Shown here: piece after piece, positions 33,596-41,551 of the stretch | How the letters are laid out: each line of letters opens with the position of its first letter | Position numbering within the stretch: the stretch's first letter is position 1 | Source of the DNA: Minisyncoccota bacterium | GTDB taxonomy: Bacteria; Patescibacteriota; Minisyncoccia; Phycocordibacterales; CAIJYI01 | Direction of reading: 5' to 3' | Assembly: GCA_023229825.1 (NCBI GenBank) | Contig: JALNYN010000003.1 | Coordinates: 17,178 to 81,177 of the forward strand | DNA: 64,000 nucleotides | Translations under genes and position numbers: made by a program | The notes under the pieces: generated by a model | What the model was told of the DNA's origin: nothing | Seen by the model: only the letters and a program-made list of their open reading frames with translations | Database searches by the model: none

Positions 33596-34543
33596 ATGAA
33601 GAACTTTTGGAACAAATTGCCGAAACCGTTTTTTGCTCTTGCGCCGATGGCGGACGTTACCGATGCGGCTTTTCGTCGTATCATTGCGAAATACGGAAAG
33701 CCGGACGTTATGTGGACGGAATTCGTTGCGTGCGACGGACTGCAAAGCGCCGGGCGCGAACACTTGATGCGCGATCTCTCTTATACGGATGAAGAACGCC
33801 CGATCGTGGCGCAGGTGTTCGGTGCAAATCCGGAAAATTTCAGAAAAACCGCGGAGCTGGTGCGCGAACTTGGTTTTGACGGCATCGACATCAACATGGG
33901 CTGTCCTGAAAAAAATATTGAAAAACAGGGCGCGGGCGCTTCGCTCATAAAGGATCCCTCTCTGGCAAAGGAAATAATCATCGCGACAAAAGAGGGCGCG
34001 AAAGAAATTCCCGTTTCCGTAAAAACGCGTATCGGATACAATAAGAATGAACTTGAAACATGGGTCCCGTTCCTTCTTGAAACAGGTATCGACGCTTTGA
34101 CGATCCACGCTCGGACCAGAAAAGAAATGTCGGATGTCCCCGCGCGGTGGGAACATATTGAACGGGCTGTACAAATTCGCGATGAGATGAGAAGCAAAAC
34201 ACTGATCATCGGAAACGGCGACGTGAAAAATGTTGCGGATGGAAAAGTGAAGGCGCAACAAACCGGTGCGGATGGAATTATGATCGGACGCGGAATTTTC
34301 GGCAACCCCTGGCTTTTTTCCGAACGAACCGAAGAAGCATCATTTCAAGAAAAATGCGCCGTGCTTTTGGAACACGCGTTTCTCTTTGAAGAAATTTTCG
34401 GTGCGACAAAAAACTTCTCGATAATGAAAAAGCATTTCAAAGCGTATGTCACGGGTTTTGACGGCGCAAAAGAATTGCGGGTTAAACTGATGGAGACGAA
34501 CGGTGCGAAGGAAGTAAAAAGGATAATCGAAAATAGAAAATAG
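33596..34543 (+). CDS. dus: tRNA-dihydrouridine synthase
   Basis: 315 aa flavoenzyme. LAPMADVTDAAFR (FMN site), INMGCPEKNIEKQGAG with the catalytic Cys, IHARTRKEMSD, and GADGIMIGRGIFGNPWLF are all present. It reduces uridine in tRNA D-loops. The last residues (IIENRK and stop) are encoded by an R4 repeat arm. The Dus subtype is not clear. Confidence 0.93.
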   Translation: MKNFWNKLPKPFFALAPMADVTDAAFRRIIAKYGKPDVMWTEFVACDGLQSAGREHLMRDLSYTDEERPIVAQVFGANPENFRKTAELVRELGFDGIDINMGCPEKNIEKQGAGASLIKDPSLAKEIIIATKEGAKEIPVSVKTRIGYNKNELETWVPFLLETGIDALTIHARTRKEMSDVPARWEHIERAVQIRDEMRSKTLIIGNGDVKNVADGKVKAQQTGADGIMIGRGIFGNPWLFSERTEEASFQEKCAVLLEHAFLFEEIFGATKNFSIMKKHFKAYVTGFDGAKELRVKLMETNGAKEVKRIIENRK

Positions 34544-34593
34544 AAAATTATGACATCTTCGTTTGTTCAAGATAATGAAACATAAACCTTTGT

Positions 34594-34765
34594 GAGATAT
34601 TCAAACGTTTCGGACGGGGTTATAAACCCCGTCCGGCGATAAAAGTCCGAAATATATTAGAAAATAGAGAATCGATAATAGAAAATAGATAAATCGAAAG
34701 AAAAAATAGATAATTACGGCGTAGGCGTTTTCTACTTTCAATTTTCTATTATCTATTCTCTAATT
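34594..34765. repeat. R1 hairpin followed by R4 AT-rich inverted arms
   Basis: R1: CAAACGTTTCGGACGGGG / CCCCGTCCGGCGA (34601-34640). Then repeats of GAAAATAGA and their inverse TCTATTATCTATTCTC (to 34765). An R4 arm also lies just left, inside the dus stop region. Confidence 0.75.
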
Positions 34766-34766
34766 T

Positions 34767-37253
34767 TTATTTCTTTACAAAATCGTTCGCTTCGAGCTCC
34801 ACCGTCATTCCGGTTTGGATCTCGCCGCTTATCAATTTTTCAGCGATGACTTTTTCAATTTTATCTTTCACGGCGCGGGCCATTGGACGTCCGCCGAAAA
34901 GAGGATCAAGCCCTTCTTTAACGAGCTCATCAATAAGCACCTGATTGACGGTAAGATTGATCGAATGTTCGTCTCTCAGCCGTTTGCGCAAATTTTCACA
35001 CATGATCTTTGCGACCTGAATAATATCTTTCTTTTCCAGAGGGTTGAAGAGAATGACTCCGTCGAAACGATTGAGGAGCTCCGGCTTGAGAATACCTTTT
35101 TTAATGACATCGTCGAGAATGAGCTGCTTGACCGATTGGAGACTTTCACCATGCTGAATGGAATCATACATCATCGCGCTTCCCGCATTTGATGTGGCGA
35201 TAAAAATGATATTTTTTACGTTGATCTGATGTCCGCCCATATCGGAGAAATATCCTTCGTCGAGGATCGACAAAAAGAGATTTTGGACATCTTTGCTCGT
35301 TTTTTCAAACTCATCAAGCAGGAGTACTCCGTAAGGGAAATTTTTGACGAGCATGGAAAGCGTTCCCGGTTTGCCGAGCTCGAAAGAACCGATCAGACGG
35401 CCGACCGCGTCTTCGCTCGAGTATTCTGACATATCAAGACGCGCCATTCTGTCTTCGCTGTCGAAATAGACGGCGGCAAGCGCTTTCGCCGTTTCTGTTT
35501 TTCCTACTCCGGTCGGCCCTAAAAAGAGGAATGAGCCGATCGGTTTTTTCGGATCGCGCACTCCCGCGCGGGAACGCCGCACGGCATCGGAGATCGCTTT
35601 GACCGCATCGTTCTGTCCGACAATGCGCTTATGAAGTTCTTCTTCGAGATTTCCCAATTTTGATTTTTCTTCCGTGCTGATCTCGCCGACCGGAATGTTC
35701 GTCTTGATGCGTACAAATTCGAGCACATCTTTTTTCTCTATGAGCGCCTTTTGTTTTTGCACCATGTACGGCGCGACCTCCATCAAAAGATCCGTGGCCT
35801 TGTTTGGCATGACGCCTTCGGTGATATAATTTTCGGCGCTTTTCAATACTTCTATAACTGCTCCATACGTGAAGAATACGCCGTATCTTCGTTCAAGAGC
35901 GAGAGCTCCTTCCTCAAGGAGACCGACGATCCGCCCGCCTTCGGGCTGTTTGACCGAGACGATCTCAAATCGAGTGGTAACCTCGCCGTTCGGAGCCAAA
36001 AGCCGGTGATATTCTTCGGTCGGGGCGAGAGCTATGATATGGATCTGGGGGGAAGAAAGATACGGATTCATGATGTCGATCACATCCGTGCCGAGCGTCC
36101 TTGCTCCCGTGACAAAAGAAGTGAAATGATCGAACACCAGTATGATATTTCCCGCTCTCGCCGCTTCATTCAAAAGACGGATCAAACGCTCCTCGAGAAT
36201 ACCCTTTTCTTTGGCGGAAGCGACGATAAGATTGGTGTCGACGGTAAGAATGCGCTTGTTCTGAAGGTGCACGGGAACATCGCCGGCATCAATGCGGTAA
36301 GCGAATTCGTACACGATATCCATGATACCCGTTCCGTCTTCGCCGACGAGAAGAACATTCGCTTCTTTCACTTTCGAAAGAGCGTTCTCAACCTGCTTCA
36401 CTTCCGTATCGTAATGAAGTTCGCGGTCCGACGGCGCGGCGCCTCCGATAGTGATGTCATGCGAATATTTATCAAGAGAGAAGGTGGCTCCGTATGTGAA
36501 ATCCTTTCCGAGCGACCCGATCTTTTTCAGATGATCGCGGCTCCACCATCGTTCTTTGAAACGCTTATCTTCGTCGACTTTGACCGCCCATTTGACCGCA
36601 CCGGTGAAATCTTTTTCTCCAACTCCTTTTTTAAAGAGAAAATCGGAAAAGTCGGGATAATTATGAAAAATGAACAGCGCAAAATCCTCCATATCGAAGA
36701 CAGACGCATCGTACATATCGCCTATTGAAAGCTCAAGTATGTGTTCCCGTTTGACTAGGAAATCATTCACTTCCTCTTCCATCATGCCGCACCGCACGAG
36801 TATCTCTGAACCAAGAGAAGACTTCAAAAATGATTTTATGATGTCGCCATTTTCCGTGTAATAAAAGATCGTCGCTACTTCGGATGACATTTCATAAGGC
36901 GCTCCCAACACCCTTCCCTGTTTCTTAATTATTTTGTAGGCGCGATTATGGAAATATATCGCGCGATAAAAACTTTCGAGCAAATAAATACAAGACCAAA
37001 AAGCGAAAAGCAAAAGAAAGACCCCCTCGATCCGAGAAAGAAACCACAGAAATGTTTTGGAATATGGATTTTGTTCGGCGGGAATGTTGAGATTGGCAAA
37101 AAAGAGCACGGCAAAAAGCATAAACGAGAACGACATGCCGAGAATAAGCCGTCGGAAAAAAACGTGCCGGAGTGCATGAGGAAACCACTGCTCCAAAACG
37201 AGGAGCGGGTAGACGGAAAGTTTTTCAATGCTCGTTTTTTCAGTGTTATCCAT
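34767..37253 (-). CDS. Membrane-anchored Clp-type AAA+ ATPase with degenerate first P-loop
   Basis: 828 aa. Two membrane helices (about 33-55 and 72-95) replace the Clp N-domain. The first AAA domain has GEDGTGIM (304-311) where Walker A should be, lacking Lys and Ser/Thr, and FDHFTS for Walker B. The second is intact: GPTGVGKTE (579-587), LLLDEFE (644-650), ATSNAGS sensor, and a C-terminal ClpB_D2 small domain (DPLFGGRPMARAVKDKIEKV). It is probably a membrane-bound unfoldase or disaggregase powered by one ring. No obvious ClpP-binding loop. The start overlaps the preceding gene by 8 nt. Confidence 0.85.
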   Translation of the reverse strand: MDNTEKTSIEKLSVYPLLVLEQWFPHALRHVFFRRLILGMSFSFMLFAVLFFANLNIPAEQNPYSKTFLWFLSRIEGVFLLLFAFWSCIYLLESFYRAIYFHNRAYKIIKKQGRVLGAPYEMSSEVATIFYYTENGDIIKSFLKSSLGSEILVRCGMMEEEVNDFLVKREHILELSIGDMYDASVFDMEDFALFIFHNYPDFSDFLFKKGVGEKDFTGAVKWAVKVDEDKRFKERWWSRDHLKKIGSLGKDFTYGATFSLDKYSHDITIGGAAPSDRELHYDTEVKQVENALSKVKEANVLLVGEDGTGIMDIVYEFAYRIDAGDVPVHLQNKRILTVDTNLIVASAKEKGILEERLIRLLNEAARAGNIILVFDHFTSFVTGARTLGTDVIDIMNPYLSSPQIHIIALAPTEEYHRLLAPNGEVTTRFEIVSVKQPEGGRIVGLLEEGALALERRYGVFFTYGAVIEVLKSAENYITEGVMPNKATDLLMEVAPYMVQKQKALIEKKDVLEFVRIKTNIPVGEISTEEKSKLGNLEEELHKRIVGQNDAVKAISDAVRRSRAGVRDPKKPIGSFLFLGPTGVGKTETAKALAAVYFDSEDRMARLDMSEYSSEDAVGRLIGSFELGKPGTLSMLVKNFPYGVLLLDEFEKTSKDVQNLFLSILDEGYFSDMGGHQINVKNIIFIATSNAGSAMMYDSIQHGESLQSVKQLILDDVIKKGILKPELLNRFDGVILFNPLEKKDIIQVAKIMCENLRKRLRDEHSINLTVNQVLIDELVKEGLDPLFGGRPMARAVKDKIEKVIAEKLISGEIQTGMTVELEANDFVKK

Positions 37254-37653
37254 GAATGATCAAGCTAAGGCCGATAACAATAAGGGCGACGATGAATATG
37301 GGCATGATCGTCCAGATACCCAAGAGAACGAGACCGATCAAAAAGACCAATGACGCAAAGGTCAGCCCTATCGTAATAACCAAAAGACGCACCACCGCCC
37401 CGACGATGCGCATAAGGATATTGACGACCAATATCTGGAGGATCATCTTGAAATCAAAAACTTTCGGATAGTCTTCCCCCATTCGTCTCCACGGTTTGAG
37501 TAGTGAGCCGAAAAGCTCGCTTATGGAAAAGAAGTTGAAACAAAACCAAAGAAAATTCGTCCAGACACCGTAAATGTCTTTATACGCTTGACCGTAATGC
37601 CACGATAAATAGTGCTCAAGCAAAGAGATCAGTTTGGCACGGGGAACGTTCAT
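37246..37653 (-). CDS. Small membrane protein in operon with the Clp-type ATPase
   Basis: 135 aa. Two to three membrane helices in the C-terminal half (VVNILMRIVGAVVRLLVITI, LVLLGIWTIMPIFIVALIVI). TATAAT on the minus strand (37660-37665) is 6 nt before this ATG, which decides against an ATG six codons upstream. The 8-nt overlap with the ATPase gene suggests the two products act together, perhaps as a membrane complex. Confidence 0.75.
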   Translation of the reverse strand: MNVPRAKLISLLEHYLSWHYGQAYKDIYGVWTNFLWFCFNFFSISELFGSLLKPWRRMGEDYPKVFDFKMILQILVVNILMRIVGAVVRLLVITIGLTFASLVFLIGLVLLGIWTIMPIFIVALIVIGLSLIIHG

Positions 37654-37705
37654 GAGGTTATTATAACACAACTAAAAGATTTTTCGGAGCAAAGGTGTGG
37701 AAAGA

Positions 37706-37785
37706 AACGACAAGCTGATAGCTTATAGCTTTTAGGTTATAGCTTATAGACACACGGACGGCGTAAACTATAAGCTATAAGCTTT
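37706..37785. repeat. R4-type inverted words (TATAGCTTATAG)
   Basis: GCTGATAGCTTATAGC... on the left and CTATAAGCTATAAGC on the right with ACACACGGACGGCGT between. Confidence 0.7.
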
Positions 37786-37786
37786 A

Positions 37787-38731
37787 CTATGTGGTCGGCA
37801 TGGACTCAAGAGGTACCGCAATTGGAGTGGTAGTACTGCTTTCTTCTGTTGGGGTCATCGGCGTTTCCGGCTCTTGCCCTTTTTGTTTGTAAAATAATTT
37901 ATTGCCGAAACGGAAATCGAGATATTCGAGAGGTTCGGGGTTTTCATCGCCGGAAACGAACGAACCGTCTTTCCAGCTTGGTGAGCGGAAAAGCGCCGCC
38001 ATATTTGATATTATGGCATCGACGTTTTGATCCGTATTCCACTTGATGGCGAAACCTTTCGGGTCGAAAAATTCCGCATAGCCTTCAGATCCGAAATACA
38101 GATTGTCGGCAGATATGCGATCTTCGGAAAGGAATTTTTGGAGCTTCAGCACTTTGACGAAGACTTCGGGCGCGACCAAATATTGTCCAAGCGGATCGCC
38201 CGCCTTTTTTGATCCGGTCCCGTAAAGGGTAAAATACGCATCGCCGGAAAAACGGGGGGATTCAAAAAAAATGTATCCTGTTTTGTCGACATAGTAGCAT
38301 TTTTGGATCGATACGGCCGTGATGTCAGGTTTGCTCGCTCCGCACCAGATAGCGATCGGTTCGCGCTCGCTAAGATCGATCGCAAGGCGTTTTGAGTCGC
38401 CCACGGATATCATCACCGCGGCCATCGCCGGAAACGATTCAAAAAGATCCGCTTTCATTTGCGCTTTCGGATACAAAAGCACATTCCTTTTCGGAAAAAA
38501 CAAATAATAATTTCCTGACAAATATTTTTCCGCTTTTTTCTTTATATCTTCCTCTGAAAGGATCTTCGCTCCTCGAACGGTAACGCCGGTTATCTGGAAG
38601 GTCGGGAAGGTAAAGAATTTTACGATACCCCATGCGAGACATGCCACAACCGCAAAAACAGCAGCCGCCACAAATTTGGTTCTTTTCTTTTGCGCTCTCT
38701 TTTTTTTGGGCGATTGAAGAGTTGTGTGCAT
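37787..38731 (-). CDS. ftsQ: FtsQ/DivIB-like division protein
   Basis: 314 aa. Basic cytoplasmic tail (SPKKKRAQKKRTKF), one membrane helix (VAAAVFAVVACLAWGIVKFF), POTRA domain beginning FQITGVTVRGAKILSEEDIK and a beta domain with LSEREPIAIWC. Pro/Thr-rich C-terminal tail. FtsQ recruits FtsB/FtsL at the septum. The reading frame is open 56 codons further, but that extension is encoded by repeat DNA, so MHTTLQSPKK is the start. Confidence 0.85.
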   Translation of the reverse strand: MHTTLQSPKKKRAQKKRTKFVAAAVFAVVACLAWGIVKFFTFPTFQITGVTVRGAKILSEEDIKKKAEKYLSGNYYLFFPKRNVLLYPKAQMKADLFESFPAMAAVMISVGDSKRLAIDLSEREPIAIWCGASKPDITAVSIQKCYYVDKTGYIFFESPRFSGDAYFTLYGTGSKKAGDPLGQYLVAPEVFVKVLKLQKFLSEDRISADNLYFGSEGYAEFFDPKGFAIKWNTDQNVDAIISNMAALFRSPSWKDGSFVSGDENPEPLEYLDFRFGNKLFYKQKGQEPETPMTPTEESSTTTPIAVPLESMPTT

Positions 38732-38739
38732 GACGCGTT

Positions 38740-38965
38740 GATAGATAATAGAGAATAGAAAATTGAGAATGGATTCTTCGTCGTTCCTCGTCGCCGGAGC
38801 GGGTTTGTAACCCGCTCCGGAACGTTTGTACTTCATTATGAATTTTGTGATGAGTTCGAAAAAAGTGATATATTCCAAACGTTTCGGTTCGGGGTACAAC
38901 CCCGAACCGGCGACGAGACGGCGGGAGTGTTTTCTGTAATCTTAAATCTATTCTCTATTTTCAAT
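38740..38965. repeat. R1 composite bracketed by R4 inverted arms
   Basis: Outer arms GATAATAGAGAATAGAAAAT (38742 on) and ATTCTCTATTTTCAATTTTC (38947 on) enclose two R1 hairpins (38791-38830, 38876-38917). In the right R1 the stem has changed on both sides (GGTTCGGGG / CCCCGAACC). The right R4 arm runs into the serS stop. Confidence 0.75.
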
Positions 38966-40225
38966 TTTCGTGATCGTCTCCTTTCCCATCCATTTTATGA
39001 GCGCCTTTGGAATTTTGATGCTTCCGTCGGACTGCTGATGATTTTCTATGAACGGAATGAGCGCTCTCGGAAGCGCGAGTGCGGTATTGTTCAGGGAATG
39101 GGCAAAGCGGAGTTTTCCGGCTTCGTCTTTGTAGCGAATACCCAAGCGGCGCGTCTGGAAATCGTGGAAGTATGAACAGGAATGCGTTTCCCGGTATTTT
39201 TGTTCGGATGGTACCCACGCTTCGATATCGTATTTTTTCACTTGGCCCTGTCCAAGATCGCCGCCGCAGTTGATGACCACGTGGTACGGGATCTCGAGCG
39301 CCTGCAAAATATCTTCCGCGTTTTGACGGAGCTCCTCATGATAGTCCACGGAGGTCTGATGGCTCGCTTCGCAGAGAATGACCTGCTCCCATTTCATAAA
39401 TTCGTGAACGCGCATAAGCCCTTTGGTGTCTTTTCCCGCCGCACCCGCTTCCCTTCTGAAACATGGCGAAAACGCGAGCATCTTTATCGGGAATTTTCCT
39501 TCCGGCAAAACTTCATTCATGTAAAAGCCCATCGCCGCAACCTCTCCGGTACCCGCGAGATAGGTTTGGTCTTGCGTATGATAGGTGTCCTCTTCTCCGC
39601 CCGGCAAATATCCGGTTCCCATCATCGTTTCTTTTTTTACGTGCGACGGAACGAACATCGGTGCGAATCCGCGAGCAGAAAGAATTTCAACGACCAAGTT
39701 GAAAATGGCAAGTTCCAATCTTACCGCATCGTTTTTCAAGAAATATCCGCGGTAACCGGCGACTTTCGATCCGCGTTCAAAATCAACCATGTCGAGCGCG
39801 CTCATCAAATCGATATGGCTTTTCGGTTCGAAATCAAATTTCGGAATTTCTCCCCATGTTGATACTTCTTTGTTGTCAGCGTCGGAATCTCCTTCCGGCA
39901 CGGAAATATCGGGAATGTTTGGAACGGCAAGCATGAGGGTCTGCCATTCTTTCATGACTTCGCGAAGGGCTTCTTCTTTCTTCTCCATGTCATCTTTCAT
40001 CGCTTTGGATTCGGCGATCAATACCGGCCTTTCTTCGGGGGTGGCGCTCGGGATCTTGTCGGAAATGGCGTTCTGGTCCGCCCGCAGTGTTTCAAGATTT
40101 TGAAGCGCGACCTTGCGTCTGTCATCCGTTTCGATCAGTTTGGCCACATCAAATTCGATGTGTTTTTTCTTCCCCGCCAAGGTTATGAGGTCCGCATTTT
40201 CACGGATGAATTTTATATCCAGCAT
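38948..40225 (-). CDS. serS: Seryl-tRNA synthetase
   Basis: 425 aa class II synthetase. N-terminal helical tRNA-binding arm (20-110), motif 2 FSPCFRREAGAAGKDTKGLM, motif 3 NNTALALPRALIPFIENHQ, and HEFMKWEQVILC. It charges tRNA-Ser. The final residues KIENRE and stop are encoded by an R4 arm, as in dus. Confidence 0.95.
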   Translation of the reverse strand: MLDIKFIRENADLITLAGKKKHIEFDVAKLIETDDRRKVALQNLETLRADQNAISDKIPSATPEERPVLIAESKAMKDDMEKKEEALREVMKEWQTLMLAVPNIPDISVPEGDSDADNKEVSTWGEIPKFDFEPKSHIDLMSALDMVDFERGSKVAGYRGYFLKNDAVRLELAIFNLVVEILSARGFAPMFVPSHVKKETMMGTGYLPGGEEDTYHTQDQTYLAGTGEVAAMGFYMNEVLPEGKFPIKMLAFSPCFRREAGAAGKDTKGLMRVHEFMKWEQVILCEASHQTSVDYHEELRQNAEDILQALEIPYHVVINCGGDLGQGQVKKYDIEAWVPSEQKYRETHSCSYFHDFQTRRLGIRYKDEAGKLRFAHSLNNTALALPRALIPFIENHQQSDGSIKIPKALIKWMGKETITKIENRE

Positions 40226-40303
40226 ATGATGTATTTGCTTTTATTTACAAAGATTATTGTTTTATTTAAACGTGTCGTTTTTTATCGAATCTGCGCGGTC
40301 AAA

Positions 40304-40395
40304 AAATTTCCAATTATCAATTTCCAATTTCTAATAAAATGCATAATGTCAAAAAAGTATTTATACTTTGTTTTATAAGAAATTGGATATTTGGA
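40304..40395. repeat. R4-type inverted words
   Basis: TTTCCAATTATCAATTTCC... and AGAAATTGGATATTTGG form an AT-rich inverted pair in the 40226-40527 gap. Confidence 0.6.
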
Positions 40396-40428
40396 ATATA
40401 TATGATGTTATAATATCATTTTTTGCCA

Positions 40429-40472
40429 AAATAACAAACAAATGCGGAAAAACTTGCATTTGTTTGTTATTT
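40429..40472. terminator. Perfect 17-bp AT-rich hairpin
   Basis: AAATAACAAACAAATGC / GCATTTGTTTGTTATTT with a 10-nt loop. The lack of a GC-rich stem makes it a weak terminator candidate; it could be a protein-binding palindrome. Confidence 0.5.
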
Positions 40473-40505
40473 ATGTTATTGTGCACTGAGCAATTTTGCA
40501 CATCA
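40470..40505 (+). promoter_or_regulatory. Upstream box shared with the 40934 gene
   Basis: TTTATGTTAT, 12 nt, then AATTTTGCACA. The same two words with the same gap precede the 40934 gene (about 40879-40911). Confidence 0.5.
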
Positions 40506-40527
40506 CAAAAAACAGAAGGAGTAAAGA

Positions 40528-40788
40528 ATGCCAAATAAAAAATATCCCGTTGATTTTCAAAGAAGGGTTATTGATGAATTTCCGGATTGCCCTGATTTAC
40601 ACGAAGCGCTAAAATCCGGAAGTGATATCGTTGGTCGTTATCTCAGCGATGCCAGTACGGGCGGCATCCGTGCCGAAGATATTGTAAATGCTTTTAAGAA
40701 TAATGAGCATGAAAAAGTTTTAGAACAGGCAGAAAAGATGTTGCGGATCAGAGATCTTTGGAAAGAATGGCGGACCCTGAGATTATAA
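40528..40788 (+). CDS. Hypothetical small soluble protein
   Basis: 86 aa, helical and charged (ends LRIRDLWKEWRTLRL). AAGGAG at normal spacing before the ATG. Own terminator. No family recognised. Shares its promoter-region box with the next gene. Confidence 0.65.
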   Translation: MPNKKYPVDFQRRVIDEFPDCPDLHEALKSGSDIVGRYLSDASTGGIRAEDIVNAFKNNEHEKVLEQAEKMLRIRDLWKEWRTLRL

Positions 40789-40795
40789 GTACAAA

Positions 40796-40817
40796 GCCCG
40801 CGCTCGCGGGTTTTTTT
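40796..40817 (+). terminator. Terminator
   Basis: CCCGC / GCGGG with 4-nt loop and T7 run. Confidence 0.8.
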
Positions 40818-40933
40818 CTTGTGATTTTTTACAAGGACTAACCTTGTAAATCGGAAAATCTTGCTTTTTGTATATATTTATGTTATAACAAAATCAGTAA
40901 TTTTGCACACTAAAAACAATGAAGGTAATGGAA

Positions 40934-41368
40934 ATGAATAACATATCGATCGAAGATGTGAAAAAAGCAACAAACGCGTATGTAAAAATACAAGAAGACG
41001 AGTTGGAAAAACTTAGAAAAGAGGAAGAGGAAGCAAAGACAAGAGCTGAAGGAATATTGAAGTTTTTTAAAGAAATAGAAACTATGGAAGGTATCAATGA
41101 TATCAAAAAACTTCTTGAGGTAAATCCCTTAAGAAGAATCGATTTATTCTCCAAAGAGCTATTCTCAGAACACGACCGAACGAGTTGTTCCTTTGATAAG
41201 GACGGGTTCAACCATTTTATAAATGACCGCGAACGGTTTGATGGTTCTCAATTGGCAACAAATCGAGAAATAGCTGCGGTTCTTGCCGAAAGGGGTTACA
41301 CCGGAGAACAATTGTCCGAAAAGTTCTTTACAGCACTGAATGCTATCGTCTCAAACGCTTCGGCATAG
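40934..41368 (+). CDS. Hypothetical coiled-coil protein
   Basis: 144 aa. N-terminal coiled coil (about 10-45, QEDELEKLRKEEEEAKTRAE), then a mixed domain with NREIAAVLAERGYTGEQLSE that resembles a small helical DNA-binding-like unit, though without a firm match. AAGGT (40922-40926) is 7 nt before this ATG, preferred over upstream ATGs at 40919 and 40928. Confidence 0.6.
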   Translation: MNNISIEDVKKATNAYVKIQEDELEKLRKEEEEAKTRAEGILKFFKEIETMEGINDIKKLLEVNPLRRIDLFSKELFSEHDRTSCSFDKDGFNHFINDRERFDGSQLATNREIAAVLAERGYTGEQLSEKFFTALNAIVSNASA

Positions 41369-41371
41369 ATG

Positions 41372-41405
41372 AAACAGCGCTTACCTTGGGTGGCGCTGTT
41401 TTTTT
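41372..41405 (+). terminator. Terminator
   Basis: AAACAGCGC / GCGCTGTTT with 12-nt loop and T run. Confidence 0.85.
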
Positions 41406-41473
41406 ATAAGAGCGTACCCTGTTTTACCGCCTCCGTTCGAAATATTTTGATCTACCATTTTCGGTGTTCTCTT

Positions 41474-41515
41474 CAAACGTTTCGGACGGGAGTACAACTC
41501 CCGTCCGGCGACGAG
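41474..41515. repeat. R1 hairpin plus partial repeat
   Basis: CAAACGTTTCGGACGGGAGT / ACTCCCGTCCGGCGACG, followed by a second GCAACTCCCGTCCGGC. The loop-side bases changed together (GGGAGT / ACTCCC) relative to other copies. Confidence 0.75.
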
Positions 41516-41551
41516 CAACTCCCGTCCGGCACACACCTACACTTGATACAC

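Noticed and set aside
35751..36728. 325-codon open frame on the plus strand
   Set aside because: It lies wholly antisense to the Clp-type ATPase gene, has no start context, and its protein has no recognisable motif. The same applies to long antisense frames at 10562-11353, 39182-39862 and 54761-55414.
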